Below, in pieces: positions 33,640-44,089 of a DNA stretch of 64,000 nt. The translations under genes and the position numbers were made by a program. Each line of letters opens with the position of its first letter. Position 1 is the first letter of the stretch. The DNA is from Nemertoderma westbladi. Taxonomy: Eukaryota; Xenacoelomorpha; Nemertodermatida; Nemertodermatidae. The DNA lies in NCBI GenBank assembly GCA_032718475.1, contig JAUCBJ010005374.1, positions 34,147 through 98,146 of the forward strand, in the 5' to 3' direction. The notes beneath the pieces are model-generated. The model made no database searches. It was not told where the DNA came from and was given only the letters and a program-made list of their open reading frames with translations.

Positions 33640-35127
33640 CTAAAATCCTTCCATCTCAGAACTTTGGTCAGTGTCGTTCACATCACTGAATTGGACATGT
33701 AGTTCGGACTCACTTACTTGACTCGGGCTGTTTCTTTCAAATTCGGTGTGCAACAAGATATGATGTTTCGCGCCGCACTGAGCACACCTCGCATCGGAGT
33801 AACAGGTTCGCCGTTGGTGTCCTTGTCTGAGACAATTATAACACAACCGCTTATCCCACATGACATCACGTCTATCTTTTAGGGATTTCTTTAAGAATTC
33901 ATCACACACACTTAAACGGTGGGGCCCGTCGCACAATGCACATTTTGGTTTGATGTTACTTACTTTACCTTGGGTAATGTTGTGCACACTCGTTCTTTCT
34001 TTGGGCTTTCTTCCATGAACTCTCTTAGGAGACATATGAGGAGTTTTTGTTACCTGTTCTCTCCTATCACTGGTTCGAGACTTAAATTTACTTACGTCTT
34101 TAGGTGCTTTGTTGACATAGTAAGATCTTTCGGTGTCTTTCCCGTTGTTCTCCTCTTGAGAGGTCTGGCTTTCTCCGTCGTCTGTATAACACACTAGTGT
34201 TACCTTTCTTCTAGAAACGGGTTTTTCACTTACCTTATTTTCCGGTGTATTCTCTCTGGACTGCTTTAGGAGCTGTAATTTTTCCTCTCCATCTAAGAAT
34301 GACATGAGATCAGCCATCATGGTAGGGTCTCTTTGTTGTTGTTCCATCATATATAGAACTCTTTTGTCCCAACGAGTACCAACTCCACCCTTTGGCAAGG
34401 TAGATGCTACAGCTCCAATAACCATAGAACTCTGATACTCATGAGACTTACCTAGCCAATCTAATTGTCTACAAATCTCCTGGATCTCATCGGAAAATTC
34501 TATAATCCCGCTGCTAAGAAACTTTTGTGGCGCTACCAATTTCGCATACAAATACCTAGCTATGTTATTCCTATTACCATACCTGATGTTTAGTGTATCC
34601 CAGACTTGTCTTAATCCATCTGGATGTCCAATAAACTTTAACGCCATTAACTTGGGAGATCCTTCCAAACACTCGATGAGGAATCTAAGTTTCTCTCCGT
34701 TAGATAGCACAGAGTTCTGTATGTTATCTTTATAATATTCATTAAAAGGTAACCATTTCATCCCATCTCCGTTGAACTTTACGATCTCTCCCACCTTTAC
34801 CGCTTGACGGGCTTCGGTTCTAGCCATTTGATGCGTAAAACTTTCTTGGGCCATCGTATTATTTAATATCGAGTTATCGGTATATAAATTTCTCGGATTA
34901 TGATCAGGTCTATATGGAATATCATTATTAACAGGTTTATCGTTACCCTTAATAGGGTTTACTATAGGAGTTTCTACTTCACTAGCAGTATAGATGCATG
35001 TAGGCTCCATACCTTGCGCATGAAATACTTCAGACCTAACAGGTTGACACATTGTTACAGGGGGTGGTGGTATACCCCTTTGTATATTTACTAATTTATC
35101 GCGTTCTAACGCGATACTCTGCTGCAC
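33640..35127 (-). pseudogene. BEL-2 gag C-terminal half with three zinc knuckles
   Basis: A 495-codon frame. Residues about 100-330 match the BEL gag core (DUF1759-type: KFNGDGMKWLPFNEYYKD, EKLRFLIECLEGSPK). Residues 396-460 hold CALCDGPHRLSVC, CYNCLRQGHQRRTC and CAQCGAKHHILLH, the triple knuckle usual in BEL elements and used to bind RNA. Upstream it is joined in frame to the coiled-coil part through one TGA (35167). Downstream a TAG (33640) separates it from protease. Confidence 0.9.
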
Positions 35128-35166
35128 TTCTTGCAGTTCTAACCTACCCTCTCTTACTGTTCCCTT

Positions 35167-36708
35167 TCACTGCTGCACAGTCCCTTCCATTTCTCGGACG
35201 TGCTGGAAGGAACGGATGCGCTGTTCCTCCAATTGTCCGAGCAGGAGATCGATCCCCCGCCGTCCCTCATCCACCCACTCGACCGCCGAAGCGGGAGCCG
35301 CCAACATAGTAGCGGGTAGACGAGGGACGACGGGCGATAAATCGTTGATGTCTCGCTCGGCGTCCAAGACTGGGACTGTTTCTGCGGCCATTCTATTGGG
35401 CACAGGTAATTTAGTACTGTGCAAAGGGAATTTAGAGTTAGGTTCTGGGAGTACAGGTGTCTCAATCACCGAAGGGGTGGCTTCGAGAACAGGCCTAATT
35501 ATTTCAGGCTCATCTACTATAGTAGGGAGTCTTTCTACTCTAATAATTTGGTCTGTGGGTTCTGTACTACCTAAGTCTGCGCTAGCTAGTTGCCTTCTCA
35601 CAGCTGGTGGCGAATTAGGCAATTTCTGATGGTGAGGCGTTCTTCTACGTCTGCTGGAATGAGATATATTTCCTCCGCCTTCAGGATCTGTTGTATCGCC
35701 TTCATCAGATGATGTAAATCCCTGTCTCTTGGGAGTAGATCGACTTATCATCTGCATCTGCTTAGCTGTTCTTTGTTTATTGAAGTAGTCTTGCTTCTCT
35801 TGAAGATTTTCCAACTCTAGTTGGACTGTCTCTTCAGATGCCCTCCATTCTGCTGCTGCCACTGCCTCTGCCGCCTTTCTTTCCGCTTCTGCTGCTGCTA
35901 CCTTTCTTTCCGCTTCTGCCTTTGCCACTGCCTTTGCCGCTGCCGCTTTTCTTTCCGCTTCTGCCGCTTTTCTTTCCGCTTCTGCCTCTGCCGCTGCAGC
36001 TGCCGCTTTTCTTTCAGCCTCTGCCGCTTTTCTTTCCGCTTCTGCCGCTGCAGCTGCCGCTTTTCTTTCAGCCTCTGCCGCTGCAGCTGCCGCTTTTCTT
36101 TCAGCCTCTGCCGCTGCCGCTGCAGCTGCCGCTTTTCTTTCAACTTCTGCCACTGCCGCTACTGCTGCCTTTCTGTCTTCTATCCGTTTTTTCTTTAATT
36201 GTTCTTCCTGTTCCCTAGCGATGGGGATACTTTCATCAAATTTAGCCTGTTCTACGGCTAACATTTCCGCATCTAATGCGTCTAACACAAATTTGGCTCC
36301 CTCACTAGTAGGATGAAGTCCAGATAGTCGTCTCCTTAGCTCTTCGTCGCCTATAAATCGTTGATAGTCCGACAGATAGATGTCAATGGCGTCCTTCTTC
36401 TGAGGTTTCTCTAATGTAACCTCGCTTTCCACCTGAGAAAAGGTAGCGTCTGTTGATTCTCCGTGGGTCGAGCGCTCAGTTAGCTGAATTTTCCATTGGG
36501 TCGTTCCTTGAACTCTGAGACTCACCCATTGGAACCAAGTCTTTATGGCAACTTGCAACGATGTGTCTTGGCTTCTTTTCGAAGCTTCCTCAAAGGCCGA
36601 TAGGATTAGTCTGATTCTTAGGATACGTTCTCGAACTTGATAAAGCAGCTCTCCCTGCTCTTGAGGTCCTTGGGGTTGTTGTAACAGTTGTTCCTCTAAT
36701 CGCTCCAA
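35167..36708 (-). pseudogene. BEL-2 gag middle: long charged Ala/Lys/Glu helix
   Basis: A 513-codon frame. Residues about 175-300 are a run of AEAERKAA units with 7-15-residue spacing, predicting a very long single helix or coiled coil. It is followed by polar and Pro/Ser-rich sequence, then another short helix (ERDINDL..., IDLLLGQLEEQRIRSF). The segment before it (IDIYLSDYQRFIGDEELRRR) looks folded but is unrecognised. The frame is the same as in the preceding 36733-37347 frame; a single TGA separates them, with only 8 codons from that stop to the apparent start. Confidence 0.7.
35870..36175 (-). repeat. Ala-Glu-Lys codon repeat (GCAGCNGCNGAR...AAA) in gag
   Basis: Imperfect tandem repeats of about 21-45 bp (plus-strand words GCCGCTTTTCTTTC and TTCTGCCGC) encode the AEAERKAA helix. 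Unit lengths stay multiples of three, so the frame survives expansion. Reading the opposite strand gives spurious Cys/Phe/Leu-rich frames. Confidence 0.85.
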
Positions 36709-36732
36709 AAAGCTGAAGAATCCCTGTTCATA

Positions 36733-37347
36733 TCATGCTGCCGACCTCTTCCACACAGCTGGATCTCTAGTGTCCTTTACCACTCCCATCCTGTATAAGT
36801 CCTCCCAGGCAGCTTCCGATAAGTTAAACGGGAGTCCGGGTCCGGGGAAGTTCCATTGCGTCTCGACAATAGACTTCAGTTCCTCCTTCGTGTATCCCGC
36901 ATAACTGTCCTTGGTCGATCGCTTACTTCTCGCCCAATCGATTTGATGTTCCTCCACCGCAATCAATACTCTAGTGAGTACGGCTTCAGGAAGAATGAGA
37001 AGTGGATCCGAATAAACTGCTTCTGCCATCTTTGCTCCGCGCTCGGGTGTCAACTCTACAGTATCTGAACTACCGGAGCTATCGGGCCACTGAGAAATAA
37101 GTTCTCGGCTCGGGTGTTGCTGCTGTTTAACAGCTGCCTCTTGGTCCCGCTTGACTTGAGCCCGAGTGCCTATGATAGACCTACGGTGCTTTACTAGCCT
37201 AGGGTCTGATAGTACTACTGAAGGGATGACTTTTCTTACAGTAGGAGGGGACTTGAACTTTGGTCTCAAATGTTCGGTACTCCTGTCGGAGTCGCAGACT
37301 GTTGTTTCTAGGAGATTATCTGACAGAGTTTGCTTTGTGTCAGCCAT
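36733..37347 (-). pseudogene. BEL-2 gag N-terminus
   Basis: It starts with MADTKQTLSDNLL at 37347; BEL-0 also starts MADT. 204 codons. The region 130-200 (ILPEAVLTRVLIAVEEHQ, LKSIVETQWNFPGPGLPF, AAWEDLYRMGVVKD) looks like a small helical domain, while the N-terminal half is polar and disordered. It ends at a TGA (36733) that is likely a mutated sense codon, since the same frame goes on. Confidence 0.7.
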
Positions 37348-39243
37348 GTTTGATTGTACAGTTGAATGCCTACTACTATAATGACAGTTAAAGCAAGTCT
37401 AGTAATTCAGTATCAACTGTTAGCCTAGTAATTATTTACCGATATCGTTACTCAATGTAACGCGATATATATATAATATATTAGAATACCGGTATACACT
37501 TATAGTATATATATAAGTATTATTACAGACTAGGGTTTGTCACAGAATACCGGTATATAATTTCAGCATAAATTTATATAAATATATATAATAAGCCTAC
37601 CGCGAATACCGGTATACAGCTTACACTTATAGTATATATAAGTATAATTATAGACTAGAATTAATTACAGAATACCGGTATATAATTTCAGCATAAATTT
37701 ATATAAATAAATATAATAAGTCTATAGTAAATACCGGTATGTCAATTATTTTAGAATAACTGAATTTCTGAATTTTAGGATCACTTTCCTTTACCTTATT
37801 ACTGTTATTAAGCAGTAGTCCAACTGATATTAAGACCTAATTGATGTATGACAGGCCTACTATTTTATAAATCGGTTTGAGTTGATTTATAATTATATAT
37901 ATACCCTTCTAATGGGTTTTGACAATATTTGAAATAAATGTTATTATTTCTGGTAAGGAGTCACTACACAGAAGCTGAACGCTCTCAGTGAAGTGCTACT
38001 TGTTGGACACTAAAACAAATAATTCTACTTGACTAAGTTACTTATTACTACAAATTACGTACAATTACTGGGTGTGATTACAATCTCTAAATAAACACAA
38101 AAATTACACGTACAAATTTTAGGGTAATTTTACAGGAAATCTACAAACCAGCCTAACAAGGAGTTAGAATTTCTGGTTATTACAACGGACAGGATACTAC
38201 GGTATTTGAAAATAATTAAACAGTAGTAAATAAATTGCGTTGTCCAGATAAGAAAATACCACCGTCTGACGACTTATAGTCTTTAGCTGTACAGCTCTAT
38301 AAGTACTACGTTATGTACCCGGAGTGTTCTTACCTAGAAGTTAATTACCGCAGCCAACCAGAGCTAACGTGCCTATTAACCACTTTACAACACAAATATA
38401 CTGCCTACACACTAATTACCTTCGGAAAGTATTGTACACTAAACCCTAAATTAGGTACAAGTACTTATACAACAAATAACCAGCAGTTAAAAATACTTGT
38501 ACAGCTAAAAAAAACAACGGTATCTGCTGGAGTGACTAGAGCATAAAATCACCAGTTCTTTACCTACGCCAAGCAGCCCTGATGTAGTACCGGGGTTAAT
38601 TTAACTATAACGGTATGTATAACAAGCACAATTACTGTAGGAATAAACTTGGGGAGTTATGTATGTTGCGAATACTCGCATCTACTCTGAATAATAAATA
38701 AATACGCTACCCGTGCAGACTACACAAACAAAATACAAACCAAACGCTGGCAGACTACTATCAAGCCTAAATAAACTACAGTATATGCAGACTCCGAAAT
38801 GGTTAGTTAGTATGCGTTCTAACCTTATTCTTTCGGGGGGATTTACCTTACAGCACTGGATGCCCCCACCTTCCTAACTAGTACTTTATCGGACATACAC
38901 TCTACACACACTTCAATCTCTTCAGACTTAACAACAGTCAGACAACAATCCAGCCTACAAATTATTTATACAATCTGAGCAGGCTTACACGCCTTCTGCT
39001 CAATATTACACTTACAAATAAATAAAACTGACAGAAATAAGTAAAATCCCAATAAAAACCAGGGCTGCAGTCCCTGATTAAATATCAAGACCTACCGGTA
39101 TATAATTATCAAAATCGAATAATACTGCTGTACCTGTAAGTACCGGTTCGGGTAGTCGGGCAGTCAGGCCTACAGCTTACCGGTCGACCAGTACGTTTGA
39201 CTTTATTGCCTACGGTGCAATAAAGAATCTGAAAATCTATTTT
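37348..39243 (-). other. BEL-2 5' untranslated leader (1.9 kb)
   Basis: It lies between the 5' LTR and the gag ATG. No coding signal. The first bases after the LTR (sense AAAATAGATTTTCAG) do not contain a TGG-type tRNA primer-binding site, so the primer is unclear. About 38225-39000 is similar to 62860-63600 in BEL-3, with indels that are not multiples of three, so it is conserved non-coding sequence of the family. G+C is low. The ORF at 38313-38546 (plus) is not conserved in BEL-3. Confidence 0.75.
37480..37740. repeat. Two ~120-bp tandem units with ATACCGGTAT palindromes in the leader
   Basis: Units begin at GAATACCGGTATACA (about 37482 and 37600). Each contains a second ATACCGGTATATAATTTCAG site. 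Five ACCGGT-centred palindromes lie within 260 bp, surrounded by TATATA runs. Confidence 0.85.
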
Positions 39244-40487
39244 TGTTCGCGCTTTCAGACCTTTAGCAGTTTAACCTGCCAATTTTAGGTGTCCTCTTGT
39301 TTATAAATCGACTTTAGCCTATAACAATTATTTAATGCACATCAAGTAACATTAGCCGAAGCCAGTCTATGCGCGATCATTCACCCACAGTTAAGGGAGA
39401 CTGGATTCGGATGCTTTGACCTTATTGCGTTGCAGACCTACTGTATTATTCGATTGATTGTTACTATATAATCTCTGACAATATTATTCACTTTCAGGGA
39501 AATATTAACAGTTCCTTTAGGACGTGGCGCTTTAAGTATAAAACAGAGTTATGATTTATACTAAACACAACGAGATGGCTACTGATTTTCGTAAATAGCG
39601 CATTCTTTAGGAGATGCTTTATTATCTGTCACACTGCTGCATACGATTTCACACTGCTGCACACTGATCTGCCGACCGTCACTGAATTTGATCATATATA
39701 AGGAGGATAGCAACTGACACATGTAGGGATTATGAAATAGCATTTAATGCACACTAAAACCACTGTAATGTAAGTCGCAATTGCTACCGGTAACCGGTCC
39801 CTCTAACCTTTAGTAATCAAGAAGATTGGGGGGTTTTATGATTATTTATCGATATTCTCCAAACATAACAACATATCCATCAACATATAACCATTAATAA
39901 CAGACAGTAAACAGAAGTAAAATAATGCGGTGATAGTCAGCCAGTTGACCAGTTTGTTGCACAGTTGCGCAGTGCAGGTGATCGGTTGACAAGTTGACAG
40001 GTGCAGTGTCGGTAGTACCGGTACCGCAGTTGGTAGGTGCAGCCAGGTGCAGAGATAATAGATTTACATTCTTGTAATCAAAGCCGTCTAATGTTGGCCA
40101 AAGTCTGAAACTTCTAAGACAGAAGTACAGAATAATTTCCAAGCAGTTGTTCTCGCTCAGAAAGGTAAACAAAGACAGTCATGCATTGCGCAGTTTTCCG
40201 TAGGCCTCTGTGCAAAATAAAATGAAAATCGCTCTGATTGGTCGAGCGAGCCGAACAAAGAAAGTTAAGAAAGCTCCACATCGACAGCAAATCAGCTGAC
40301 AGATTTCGTCATCTGAACTACACTCTATTTAGAGTATTTGGCGTATTGCGGCATAAAATGGCTTGTTATGTCCGCTAAAACACCTACAGGGTACATTGCG
40401 GAGAAAATGGCTTGTTATGTCCGCTAAAACAACTAAACAGTTCATTGCGGAGAAAAATGACTGGTTTTATCCGCAAAAGCTTTTACA
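39244..40487 (-). repeat. BEL-2 5' LTR
   Basis: 1244 bp, same ends as the 3' LTR, with TSD GTAAC at 40488-40492 on its outer side. Differences from the 3' LTR are mostly transitions spread along the length. It carries the same TATATA and AATAAA landmarks. Confidence 0.92.
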
Positions 40488-40492
40488 GTAAC

Positions 40493-41560
40493 TGCGGCTT
40501 TACTGTATATGTTAGTACATTCCGGTGGAATGGCTGGTGAACAGTCTGGCGAGACGTCTGGTGAAATGTCTGGTAACATGTCTGGTGAAACATCTCGTGA
40601 CATGTCTGGTGAAATATCTCGCGGAACATATCTGGCGAAATATACATTGGCATGTCTGGCAAAATGTCTATTTGACAGTCTGGTGAACTGTCTGGTGAAA
40701 CATCTCGTGACATGTCTGGTGAAATATCTCGCGGAACATATCCGGCGAAATATACAGTGGCATGTCTGGTAAAATGTCTATTTGACGGTCTGGTGAACTG
40801 TCTGGTGAAACATCTCGTGACATATCTGGTGAAATATCTTGCGGAACATCCGGCGAAATATAAAGTGGCATGTCTGGTAAAATGTCTATTTGACAGTCTG
40901 GTGAAATGTCTGGTGAAACATCTCGTGACATGTCGGGTGAAATATCTCGCGGAACATCCGGCGAAATATACAGTGGCATGTCTGGTAAAATGTCTATTTG
41001 ACAGTCTGGTGAACTGTCTGGTGAAACATCTCGTGACATGTCGGGTGAAATATCTCGCTTAACATCCGGCGAAATATACAGTGGCATGTCTGGTAAAATG
41101 TATATTTGACAGTCTGGCGAAATGTCTGGTGAAACATCTCGTGACATGTCTGGTGAAATATCTCGCAGAACATCCGGCGAAATATACAGTATCATGTCTG
41201 GTAAAATGTCTATTTGACAGTCTGGCGAACTGTCTGGTGAAACGTCTGGTAAACCGTCTGTCGAACTGTCTGGCTAGCCAGTCTGGTGAACTAGCTTTAT
41301 CTGGTTTGTCAGTACTAGGCCGCTCCCATAGGGTAACTGCGGTTTTACTGTATATGTTACTACATTCCGGTGGAATGTCTGGTGAATAGTCTGGTTTACA
41401 GTCTGGCGAACTATCTGGTGAACCGTCTGGCTGACATTCTGGTGAACTATCTCGCGGAACATCCGGCAAAATATAAAATGACATGTCTGGTAAAATGTCT
41501 GGTAATAAGCCTGGCGAATAGTCTGGTTGACACTCTGGTTGAATGTCTGGTGAAGAAAGG
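40493..41560 (-). pseudogene. BEL-1 Pro-Asp repeat linker between RNase H and integrase
   Basis: In the minus frame (40668-41195 and the neighbouring frame of 41059-41970) the product is a run of [S/L]PD[M/I/V]-type motifs every 4-8 residues, such as SPDMSRDVSPDSSPDCQ. It is organised into about six 36-residue units (108 bp). Upstream (41590-41680) is a Lys-rich stretch (KKPKKKKSKAKAKAKSK). Position in pol is after the RNase H NPTDIA motif and, once BEL-2 is removed, before the integrase. No comparable linker is seen in BEL-2 or BEL-3. A frameshift lies near 41270 and another 2-bp shift near 40650. Function unknown. Confidence 0.7.
40560..41235. repeat. 108-bp tandem repeat array (about six units)
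   Basis: The word AAAATGTCTATTTGACAG recurs at 40661, 40771, 40879, 40987, 41095 and 41203, i.e. steps of 110, 108, 108, 108 and 108. Inside each unit a shorter TCTGGTGAAAT-like word repeats every 12-18 bp. A related but degenerate block continues to about 41560. Confidence 0.92.
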
Positions 41561-41970
41561 CTCGCAAATCTTCCGGTTTTAACATTAAGAGTTTTGACCT
41601 TCTTCGGAATTTTTGGTTTCTTCTTTATCTTTGACTTCGCCTTTGCCTTCGCTTTAGACTTTTTCTTTTTAGGTTTTTTGATCTCGGCGTCCTTTGGAAT
41701 AGTGTTGGACTTAGTATCGAATAACGGCGGCCAATGCTGGAACTCCGGTCCATGTTGCCAAAACTTCTTATTTTCCGGTTTACAGAATTTCTCAATTTTT
41801 CGGGCGATATCAGTTGGGTTTTGTAGTCCAGTACAATGACGCCAGTCTTCCTTTATCGAGCGGTCTAAGATTTCAGCACGACGATTAGCCACAAATGTTT
41901 TAAATTCAAGTGTGTCATTATTTATATAAAACAATACTAACGTGGCGTCGGTCCAATATATAACTTGCAA
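41561..41970 (-). pseudogene. BEL-1 RNase H C-terminal part
   Basis: It shows VIYWTDATLVLFYIN (RNase H Asp), EFKTFVANRRAEIL and HCTGLQNPTDIA, matching BEL-2 31000-31200. After it the frame enters a Lys-rich segment and the Pro-Asp linker. It is cut at 41970 by the solo LTR; the N-terminal part resumes at 42860 and joins in frame (AELQAAT...SRSML | LQVIYWTD). Confidence 0.85.
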
Positions 41971-42859
41971 TGTAAAAGCTTTTGCGGATATAACCAGTCA
42001 TTTTTCTCCGCAATGAACTGTTTAGTTGTTTTAGCGGACATAACAAGCCATTTTCTCCGCAATGTACCCTGTAGGTGTTTTAGCGGACATAACAAGCCAT
42101 TTTATTCCGCAATACACCAAATACTCTAAATAGAGTGTAACTCCGCTGACGAAATCTGTCAGCTGATTTCCTGTCGACGTGGAACATCATCTCTTTGTTC
42201 AGCTCGCTCAGCTCAGCCAATCAGAGCGATTTTCATTTTATCTTGTACAGAAGCCTACGGAAGATCGCGCAATGCATTACGGTCTTTGTTTACCTTTTCC
42301 TGAGCCCCAGAACATCGGCTTTGGAATTATTCTAAGTTTCAGACTTTAGCCAAACATTAGACGGCTTTGATTATAGGAACGTATAACTGTTATCACGGTA
42401 CAGTCCAGTCAACTCAATGCATTACGTCCTACCCAACTTTCACCGCATTATTTTAATTATGTTTACTGTCGGTTATTAATTGTTATAAGTTGATGGATAT
42501 GTGGTTATATTTGGAGAATATCGATAAATAATCATAAAACCCCAATCTTCTTGATATACTGAAGGTAAGAGGGACCAGTTACCTGTAGCAACTGCGACTT
42601 ACATTATAGTGGTTTTGGAGTGAATTGAATGCTATAAGCATTATATAAGCATAATATAAGCATATATTGCTAATGCAATAAGGTCAGGGCATCCGAATCC
42701 AGTCTCCCTTAACTGTGGGTGAATGGTCGCGCATAGGCTGGCTTCGGCTAATGTAACTTTATGTGCACCAAATACTTGTGATAGGCTAAAGTCGATTTAT
42801 AAACTAAAAGACACCTAAAATTGGCAGGTTGAACTGCTAAAGGTCTAAAAGCGCGAACA
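41971..42859 (+). mobile_element. Solo LTR of the BEL-2 family inside BEL-1
   Basis: It starts TGTAAAAGCTTTTGCGG and ends GCGCGAACA, so its sense orientation is plus, opposite to BEL-2. At 889 bp it is shorter than the 1.25-kb LTRs because of internal deletions. Flanks are TGCAA (41966-41970) and TGCCA (42860-42864), a 5-bp TSD with one mismatch. Removing it restores the BEL-1 RNase H frame. Confidence 0.88.
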
Positions 42860-43200
42860 TGCCAACATGCTTCGACTCTGAATAAGATTGACAATAGTGG
42901 TCGACAAAGTCGCCGCTTGTAACTCTGCTCGTGGTGTCGTCATGTACTTTGTAGGCATAGTTTTAGCCTTAGAAGTAATGAGCGATACATCGAACTCGTC
43001 TGAGTCTACCTGTCTACGTAAATATGCTGCTCGATTTCTAAGTGAATTTCACCACACCCCCACGCTCGGTTGCTTCAAAGAAGTTTACCAATTCAGCACT
43101 GTTTGAAGCAAACTTTGTGAGGTTAAAACATCCGCCTGCTAAACAGTCCCGTAATTGGTGTGATACTGTTATAGCACGCTCAACTGTGTCACAACTTTTC
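42860..43200 (-). pseudogene. BEL-1 RT C-terminal fragment fused to RNase H start
   Basis: The minus strand reads an RT segment near 43100-43200 (TVERAI...QLRDCLAGGCFNLTKFASNSAEL; the catalytic YxDD region is degraded to YVGEG) and then AAYLRRQVDSDEFDVSLITSK and TTPRAELQAATLST of RNase H. The region between them (thumb/connection, about 100 residues in BEL-2) is missing, so a deletion joins the two. The fragment ends at the GATA repeat at 43206. Confidence 0.75.
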
Positions 43201-43205
43201 AATCC

Positions 43206-43232
43206 CTCGCCTACATAGATAGATAGATAGAT
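43206..43232. repeat. (GATA)n microsatellite
   Basis: Short ATAGATAGATAGATAGA run at the edge of the BEL-1 remnant, followed by ATTTATTTATAT. Confidence 0.9.
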
Positions 43233-43269
43233 TTATTTATATATTATGCAAACAATAGAAACCAATACA

Positions 43270-43990
43270 TTAACTCGATAAAATTATTTATTGTCATATA
43301 TGTACTAGATGACATCCTGAGTCTTTGTGTGGATTGTAATCGGTCCGAAGTTTTCCAGTCTCCCGCTAGAGGGCCACATGTCTAAACATTAAATGGCCAC
43401 CCATTTCTTTGCTTTTAATCCGTTTAAGCTGAAACTTGGGAAGTATGTACTAGACCATTAGCTGTAAATTTCAAAGGAGGCTAATCTGTCTGCAGTTCTC
43501 CAGTCTGCCGCTAGAGGGCGAAATGTCCCGAATGTGAAATTATTCTTCCATTTAGTTGTTTATGATCTGATTACGCTGAAACTTGTCATATATGTACTAG
43601 AAGACATCCTAAGTCTTTGTGTGGACAGTAATCGGTCCGGAGTTTTCGAGTCTGCCGCTAGAGGGCGAAATGTAGGAAAGTGATAACCTTTGCGAATTCC
43701 TTGATCTTAATCTATTTAAGCTGAATTTTGGAATATACAGTACCGGTATGTACTAGACCACATGCCTCGTCTTTGTGAGGAAGGTGATCGATCCGTAGTT
43801 CTTTAATATGCCGCTAGAGGGCTAAATGTATGAAAGTGAAAACCTTCCAACATTTCGTTATTTATGATCCGTCAATCGGAAACTTGGTAGATATGTAATA
43901 GACCATAGGATGTGGCTTTGTAGGGAAACTAATCCTTCCTTCTTCAGTTACCCAGTCTCCCGCTAGAGGGTTAACGTTTTCCGGGAAAAT
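43270..43990. repeat. ~148-bp tandem array, each unit with a CCGCTAGAGGG site
   Basis: CCGCTAGAGGG occurs at 43363, 43508, 43655, 43811 and 43960 (spacing 145-156). Around it the units share ATGTACTAGA, GTCTTTGTGTGG and CGGTCCG words and differ elsewhere. The core resembles the vertebrate/fly CTCF binding consensus (CCASYAGRKGGC with one change). No coding potential. Confidence 0.85.
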
Positions 43991-44089
43991 CTTCTCCTAT
44001 GTTTTTATAATCCTTTCGAGTTGATACTTAGCATTAACTCATTTCACGTGCTGCGCGAAGGCCCCACTTCGTGTATAGTAAGTATTGTC

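Larger units (their letters stand above)
24436..40492 (-). mobile_element. BEL-2: 16-kb nearly complete BEL/Pao LTR retrotransposon with TSD GTAAC
   Basis: Two direct LTRs (24441-25687 and 39244-40487), 5'-TG...CA-3', flank 13.5 kb of internal DNA and are themselves flanked by GTAAC (24436-24440 and 40488-40492). Rejoining the flanks gives a sequence that parallels a second copy of the same host repeat at 41310-41390, so the insertion site is confirmed internally. Minus-strand order: 5' LTR, 1.9-kb leader, gag, protease, RT, RNase H, integrase, DUF5641, 1.7-kb spacer, ORFx, 3' LTR. Usual BEL elements are about 5-9 kb, so this one is very large. I count about eleven in-frame stops and one clear frameshift in gag-pol, so it is not autonomous as read. 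Confidence 0.93.

Noticed and set aside
35821-36218. Plus-strand Cys/Phe- and Leu/Pro-rich ORFs
   Set aside because: They are the antisense of the gag AEAERKAA helix repeat.
29052-37347. Alternative genetic code or programmed stop readthrough to explain in-frame stops in BEL-2
   Set aside because: All three stop codons occur, at sites where relatives have ordinary sense codons, and the intact sulfotransferase uses the standard code with no internal stops.
38313-38546. Leader ORF on the plus strand of BEL-2
   Set aside because: The homologous BEL-3 leader has frame-breaking indels and the strand is opposite to all element genes.
40509-41389. Plus-strand ORFs through the 108-bp repeat
   Set aside because: They are complements of the Pro-Asp linker; only the minus frame continues into RNase H motifs.
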